Below are positions 5,948 through 9,059 of a DNA stretch of 9,059 nt, piece after piece (within the stretch, counting starts at the first letter, position 1; every line of letters starts with the position of its first letter). Made by a program: the position numbers and the translations under genes. Source of the stretch: Pseudomonadota bacterium (GTDB lineage Bacteria > Pseudomonadota > Alphaproteobacteria > Rickettsiales > SXRF01); the NCBI GenBank assembly GCA_028873275.1, contig JAGWLJ010000042.1, forward strand, positions 1 to 9,059, read 5' to 3'. The notes below the pieces were generated by a model. That model saw nothing but the letters and a program-made list of their open reading frames with translations, had not been told where the DNA came from and ran no database searches.

Positions 5948-6643
5948 ATGGCGGCAATTGAAGATATCATAAAAGCATCGGAATCCTTTTCCGACTGCGT
6001 CGGCATTTTAAAAAATGATCCGGCATTGCTGGAGAGAATATTTACTCCTGTGCGAGAAGCAGGTTTCACCGATTTCGAGTGGATAGGCTCAGGCGGCAAT
6101 GCATTCTTCATTGCGCCGACCGATAATGACCGCATTGTATTTAGAGTAAGTTCCGAAAGCGCTAGGAGAAGAGATGATATTCCTTTTTTCCTCTGCGGCG
6201 CATATGAGGAGATATTCAATCGCCCTTCACAAGATCCCGTGCTATTAGAAATACTGCTGGCAGGGCAGAAAGAGATTCCGGACGAAAGTAAAGAATTCTT
6301 GCTTCATGAAATGCAATCAGCGGGATGGAGGCTCAACGGCATCGATACTACGAGCCGCCTGTGGAAAGATGTAGTCATGATCTCTCTAAGAGACAGCAAG
6401 GGGCGCTCACGCGCCATTCCCATTATTTCCGATCCATCTGCATGGCGCTATTACCTGGATGGCGCAGAACCGAAGCTATTGAACAGGTGTGGAAGCAATT
6501 ATATCCCTTTGCAGGATCAGGCCGCCGCTTATAACGCGATTATTGAAAGCGACCCCAGATTAAAAAAGCTCATTCCAAAACCTGTTCAATTTCGCGAGAC
6601 TGAAGTCATGCCCACAAAATCGTCCGGATTGTCGCCGCAATGA
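5948..6643 (+). CDS. Uncharacterised protein inserted between murA and hisG
   Basis: A 231-residue soluble protein with no signal peptide or membrane segment; I do not recognise its family. It starts 3 bases after the murA stop, and its TGA overlaps the hisG ATG by 4 bases (ATGA), so it is embedded in the operon and likely translated with it. Visible features: WIGSGGNAFFI (45-55) followed by RIVFRVSSE (62-70) resembles the glycine-rich loop and beta-3 strand of a protein-kinase-like N-lobe, with Arg in place of the usual Lys. IPIISDPSAW (157-166), after MISLRDSKG, could mimic a metal-binding DFG-like region. The canonical HxD catalytic motif is not evident, so at most a degenerate kinase-like fold is suggested. 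The gene is AT-richer than its neighbours and uses AGA/AGG for 9 of 17 arginines, including three in a row (73-75: AGG AGA AGA); MurA uses these almost never. Function unknown. Confidence 0.75.
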   Translation: MAAIEDIIKASESFSDCVGILKNDPALLERIFTPVREAGFTDFEWIGSGGNAFFIAPTDNDRIVFRVSSESARRRDDIPFFLCGAYEEIFNRPSQDPVLLEILLAGQKEIPDESKEFLLHEMQSAGWRLNGIDTTSRLWKDVVMISLRDSKGRSRAIPIISDPSAWRYYLDGAEPKLLNRCGSNYIPLQDQAAAYNAIIESDPRLKKLIPKPVQFRETEVMPTKSSGLSPQ

Positions 6644-7296
6644 CCACTCCTCTCGTCATCGCCGACCCCAAGGGGCGCAATCAGGAAGAATTATCGCCAC
6701 TGCTGGCCAGAGTCGGCATCCATCCCGAGAAAGCATTTTTCAACGACAGCGAACGGCAGCTGCAATTCGCCTGCGTCGATTCCGATATGCAGCTGATCCG
6801 CGTGCGCAGTTTCGACGTGGCCACCTTCGTCGCCTTCGGCGCAGCGCAGATTGGCATCTGCGGCAGCGACGTACTGATGGAGTTCGATTACGGCGATATT
6901 TACGCGCCGCTTGACCTGAAAATCGGTAAATGCCGCTTGTGCGTCGCCGAGCCACAGGACATGCCGCCGCAGGACAATCTCGAACGCCTGAGCCATCTGC
7001 GCGTCGCCACCAAATATCCGAATGTAACGCGCCGCTATTTCGCCGAGCAGGGCATCCAGGCCGAATGCATCCGTCTGAGCGGCGCCATGGAGCTGGCACC
7101 GAAGCTGGGGCTGGCGCCGCGTATCGTCGACCTGGTCAGCAGCGGGCGCACGCTCAAGGCCAACGGGTTGCAAGAGGCCGGCACCATCGCCGAGGTCTCC
7201 TCCCGGCTGATCGTTAACCGCATCGCCTTCAAAACCCGCAGCGCCGAGATCAATACGCTGATCGAGCGCTTCCGCGAGGCCGTCAATGCCGCTTAG
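6640..7296 (+). CDS. hisG: ATP phosphoribosyltransferase, catalytic subunit, short form
   Basis: Catalyses the first step of histidine synthesis: ATP plus PRPP to N1-phosphoribosyl-ATP. The 218-residue product is the short HisG type, lacking the C-terminal regulatory domain of the roughly 300-residue form; such enzymes work with the HisZ subunit. Family segments: LVIADPKGR (5-13), VAFGAAQIGICGSDVLMEF (64-82), DLKIGKCRLCVAEP (92-105), and the PRPP-binding loop IVDLVSSGRTLKANGL (162-177). The ATG sits in the ATGA overlap with the preceding unknown gene, and the end overlaps hisD by 11 bases. No hisZ is in the window, so it must be encoded elsewhere if the pathway is complete. No attenuator or leader peptide is visible before it, as it lies mid-operon. 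Confidence 0.95.
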   Translation: MTTPLVIADPKGRNQEELSPLLARVGIHPEKAFFNDSERQLQFACVDSDMQLIRVRSFDVATFVAFGAAQIGICGSDVLMEFDYGDIYAPLDLKIGKCRLCVAEPQDMPPQDNLERLSHLRVATKYPNVTRRYFAEQGIQAECIRLSGAMELAPKLGLAPRIVDLVSSGRTLKANGLQEAGTIAEVSSRLIVNRIAFKTRSAEINTLIERFREAVNAA

Positions 7297-8575
7297 GCTC
7301 TCCGCCCGGCAGCGCGACTTTGCCTCCGTATTCACCGGTTTTCTCAAAATGCGCCAAGAGGAATCGCAGGATGTCGCGGCGACAGTCGCGGAAATTATCC
7401 GGCGCGTGCGTGAGGAAGGCGATGCGGCATTGCTCGCCTATACGAAGCAATTTGATCGCTTCGAGGCGACGCCAGAAAACATTCGCGTCACGCCGCAGGA
7501 GATAGCGAATGCGCTTAGCCTGTGCCAGCCGGAGCTGATAAAATCGCTGAAAGTCGCCGCAAAGCGCATCCGCGAATACAGCCAGCGACAGATGCCGCAG
7601 GATCTCGATTACATCGATGAGGAGGACGTGCGCCTCGGCCATCGCTGGACGCCGATTGACGCCGTGGGACTTTACGTGCCGGGTGGAACCGCCGCTTATC
7701 CCAGCTCGGTGCTGATGAACGCCGTTGCGGCCAAAGTAGCGGGAGTGGCGCGGCTGGCCATGGTTGTTCCGTCGCCGGAAGGAAAATTGAATCCCGCCCT
7801 GCTGGCCGCCGCGCATGTCGCCGGTATCGACGAGGTATACAAAATCGGCGGCGCGCAGGCGGTAGCGGCGCTGGCCTATGGCACGCAAACCATCGCCCCG
7901 GTCGATAAAATCGTCGGCCCCGGCAATGCCTGGGTGGCCGAAGCCAAGCGGCAGGTCTTCGGCGTGGTCGGCATCGATATGATCGCCGGACCGTCGGAAA
8001 TCCTGGTGATCGCTGATGCGAAGAACAACCCGGCATGGATCGCCGCCGACCTGCTGTCGCAGGCTGAGCACGATACGCTGGCGCAGTCCATTCTGATCAC
8101 CGACGATGCGGCGTTTGCCGACACCGTGGCGCAGGAAATCCAAAAAATACTAGCCACCCTGCCCCGCCGCGACATCGCGAACGCATCATGGGAAAAATAC
8201 GGCGCGGTGCTGCTGGTTGAGAACTGGGAAGAAGCCGGCGCGCTGGCCAATGAGATCGCCCCGGAGCATCTGGAACTGGCGGTGGAAAGCCCGGAAGCGC
8301 TGTTGCCGCTGATCCGTCATGCCGGGGCCATTTTCCTTGGCCGCCATACGCCGGAAGCCATCGGCGATTATGTCGCCGGACCCTCGCATGTGCTGCCTAC
8401 TTCGCGCACGGCGCGCTTCTCCTCCGGCCTTTCCGTTTTCGATTTCTTGAAGCGCACCTCACTGATCGGCTGCACGCCGGAATCGCTGGCCAAAATCAGC
8501 CAATACGCCGAGGTGCTGGCCTTCACCGAAGGACTGGACGCGCATGGGCTATCGGTCAAGCTGCGCCGGCCATGA
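7286..8575 (+). CDS. hisD: Histidinol dehydrogenase
   Basis: Performs the last two steps of histidine synthesis, oxidising L-histidinol to L-histidine through the aldehyde with two NAD+; zinc-dependent homodimer in the cytoplasm. Length 429 residues, normal for the family. Visible motifs: GLYVPGGTAAYPSSVLMNA (128-146), VDKIVGPGNAWVAEAKRQV (206-224), DMIAGPSEILVIAD (231-244) and LLSQAEHD (256-263). APEHLEL (325-331) carries the catalytic Glu327/His328 pair. Zinc ligands by alignment with E. coli are Gln259, His262, Asp361 and His420; all are present. The start overlaps the hisG end by 11 bases, with no better start nearby, and the TGA overlaps the next ATG (ATGA). A complete, intact gene. Confidence 0.97.
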   Translation: MPLRLSARQRDFASVFTGFLKMRQEESQDVAATVAEIIRRVREEGDAALLAYTKQFDRFEATPENIRVTPQEIANALSLCQPELIKSLKVAAKRIREYSQRQMPQDLDYIDEEDVRLGHRWTPIDAVGLYVPGGTAAYPSSVLMNAVAAKVAGVARLAMVVPSPEGKLNPALLAAAHVAGIDEVYKIGGAQAVAALAYGTQTIAPVDKIVGPGNAWVAEAKRQVFGVVGIDMIAGPSEILVIADAKNNPAWIAADLLSQAEHDTLAQSILITDDAAFADTVAQEIQKILATLPRRDIANASWEKYGAVLLVENWEEAGALANEIAPEHLELAVESPEALLPLIRHAGAIFLGRHTPEAIGDYVAGPSHVLPTSRTARFSSGLSVFDFLKRTSLIGCTPESLAKISQYAEVLAFTEGLDAHGLSVKLRRP

Positions 8576-9036
8576 GTTCAGAAAAGATCATCAAAATTAC
8601 CCTCGATGAGGAAAGCATCGGCCAGCGCTCAGTGGAGGCCGAACACGAAAAGACCATCGCCATCACCGACCTGCTGCATGAAAACAGCTTCCAGCCGCTC
8701 TGCATGAAAGGCGGGCCGTACAGCCTGCATTTGAGCGTTTCCGAGGGGCGGCTGATCTTCGACCTCACCTCGGAGACCGGCGAAACCGCCAAAGCGGTGC
8801 TGCCGGTAACGCCGCTCAAACGGCTGATCCGGGATTATTTCCTGATCTGCGAAAGTTATTACGAGGCGTTGAAAAAAGCGCAGCCGCACAAGCTCGAGGC
8901 CATCGACATGGGCCGCCGCGGCGTCCACAACGAAGGGGCGGAGGCCCTGCAGACGCTACTGGAAAACCGCATGAAGGTCGATTTCAAGACGGCACGGCGG
9001 CTGTTTACTCTTATTTGCGTTTTACATTTAAAGTGA
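8572..9036 (+). CDS. UPF0262 family protein of unknown function
   Basis: A 154-residue protein matching the UPF0262 family, which is conserved in alphaproteobacteria and commonly placed after hisD. Family hallmarks: ITLDEESIG (9-17), EHEKTIAITDLLHENSFQP (24-42), LTSETGE (65-71), TPLKRLIRDYFLICESYYEA (80-99), AIDMGRRGVHNEGAE (110-124) and DFKTARRLFTLICVLHLK (137-154). It is soluble, with no signal peptide or membrane helix. The ATG overlaps the hisD stop by 4 bases, so expression is coupled to histidine synthesis genes, although no role in that pathway is established. The product looks complete at the family's usual length. Confidence 0.93.
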   Translation: MSSEKIIKITLDEESIGQRSVEAEHEKTIAITDLLHENSFQPLCMKGGPYSLHLSVSEGRLIFDLTSETGETAKAVLPVTPLKRLIRDYFLICESYYEALKKAQPHKLEAIDMGRRGVHNEGAEALQTLLENRMKVDFKTARRLFTLICVLHLK

Positions 9037-9059
9037 TATAAACGACTGTCATAATAAGG

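Noticed and set aside
7283..8143. Minus-strand open frame of 286 codons inside hisD
   Set aside because: Antisense to a complete hisD with all active-site residues; no motif or start context of its own.

Overview
The window looks like chromosomal DNA of an alphaproteobacterium of fairly high GC content. The main evidence is the plus-strand run dcd, murA, (unknown gene), hisG, hisD and a UPF0262-family gene. The order murA / hisD / UPF0262 is a familiar alphaproteobacterial one, and UPF0262 is essentially an alphaproteobacterial family. The BamE-type lipoprotein also has an alphaproteobacterial-looking C-terminal block (LGFFEQALGNIGRF). I cannot name a genus from the sequence.

Left part (1-3484): an accessory surface-fibre locus of atypical chaperone-usher type. 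On the minus strand, reading right to left, it encodes a periplasmic pilus chaperone (2307-1444), an exported DUF4402-type subunit (1399-911), an intrinsic terminator (881-851), and the first 281 residues of an exported usher-like protein (845 to beyond the window edge). Divergently, on the plus strand, lie two more exported DUF4402-like subunits (2443-2991 and 2981-3484), whose genes overlap by 11 bases. An AT-rich intergenic region (2308-2442) separates the two arms. It holds a plausible minus-strand promoter and a near-symmetrical inverted repeat. Together the genes would make, fold and export a surface fibre or adhesin. The terminator between subunit and usher-like gene would keep the subunit more abundant than the exporter.

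Middle (3492-4070): bamE, an outer-membrane lipoprotein gene, runs convergently towards the subunit genes (7-bp gap) and divergently from dcd. The 102-bp bamE/dcd spacer contains short palindromes and a strong Shine-Dalgarno sequence that supports a GTG start for dcd.

Right part (4071-9036): a tightly packed plus-strand operon. dcd (dCTP deaminase, dTTP supply) and murA (first committed step of peptidoglycan synthesis) overlap by one base. An unknown 231-residue gene starts 3 bases after murA and overlaps hisG by 4 bases. hisG (short-form ATP phosphoribosyltransferase) overlaps hisD (histidinol dehydrogenase) by 11 bases, and hisD overlaps the UPF0262 gene by 4 bases. The unknown gene is AT-richer than its neighbours and uses AGA/AGG for 9 of its 17 arginines, so it looks like a later insertion into an old operon. 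After the UPF0262 stop, 23 bases remain, ending in a purine-rich AATAAGG that could be the ribosome-binding site of a following gene. I saw no tRNA, rRNA, CRISPR array or insertion sequence.
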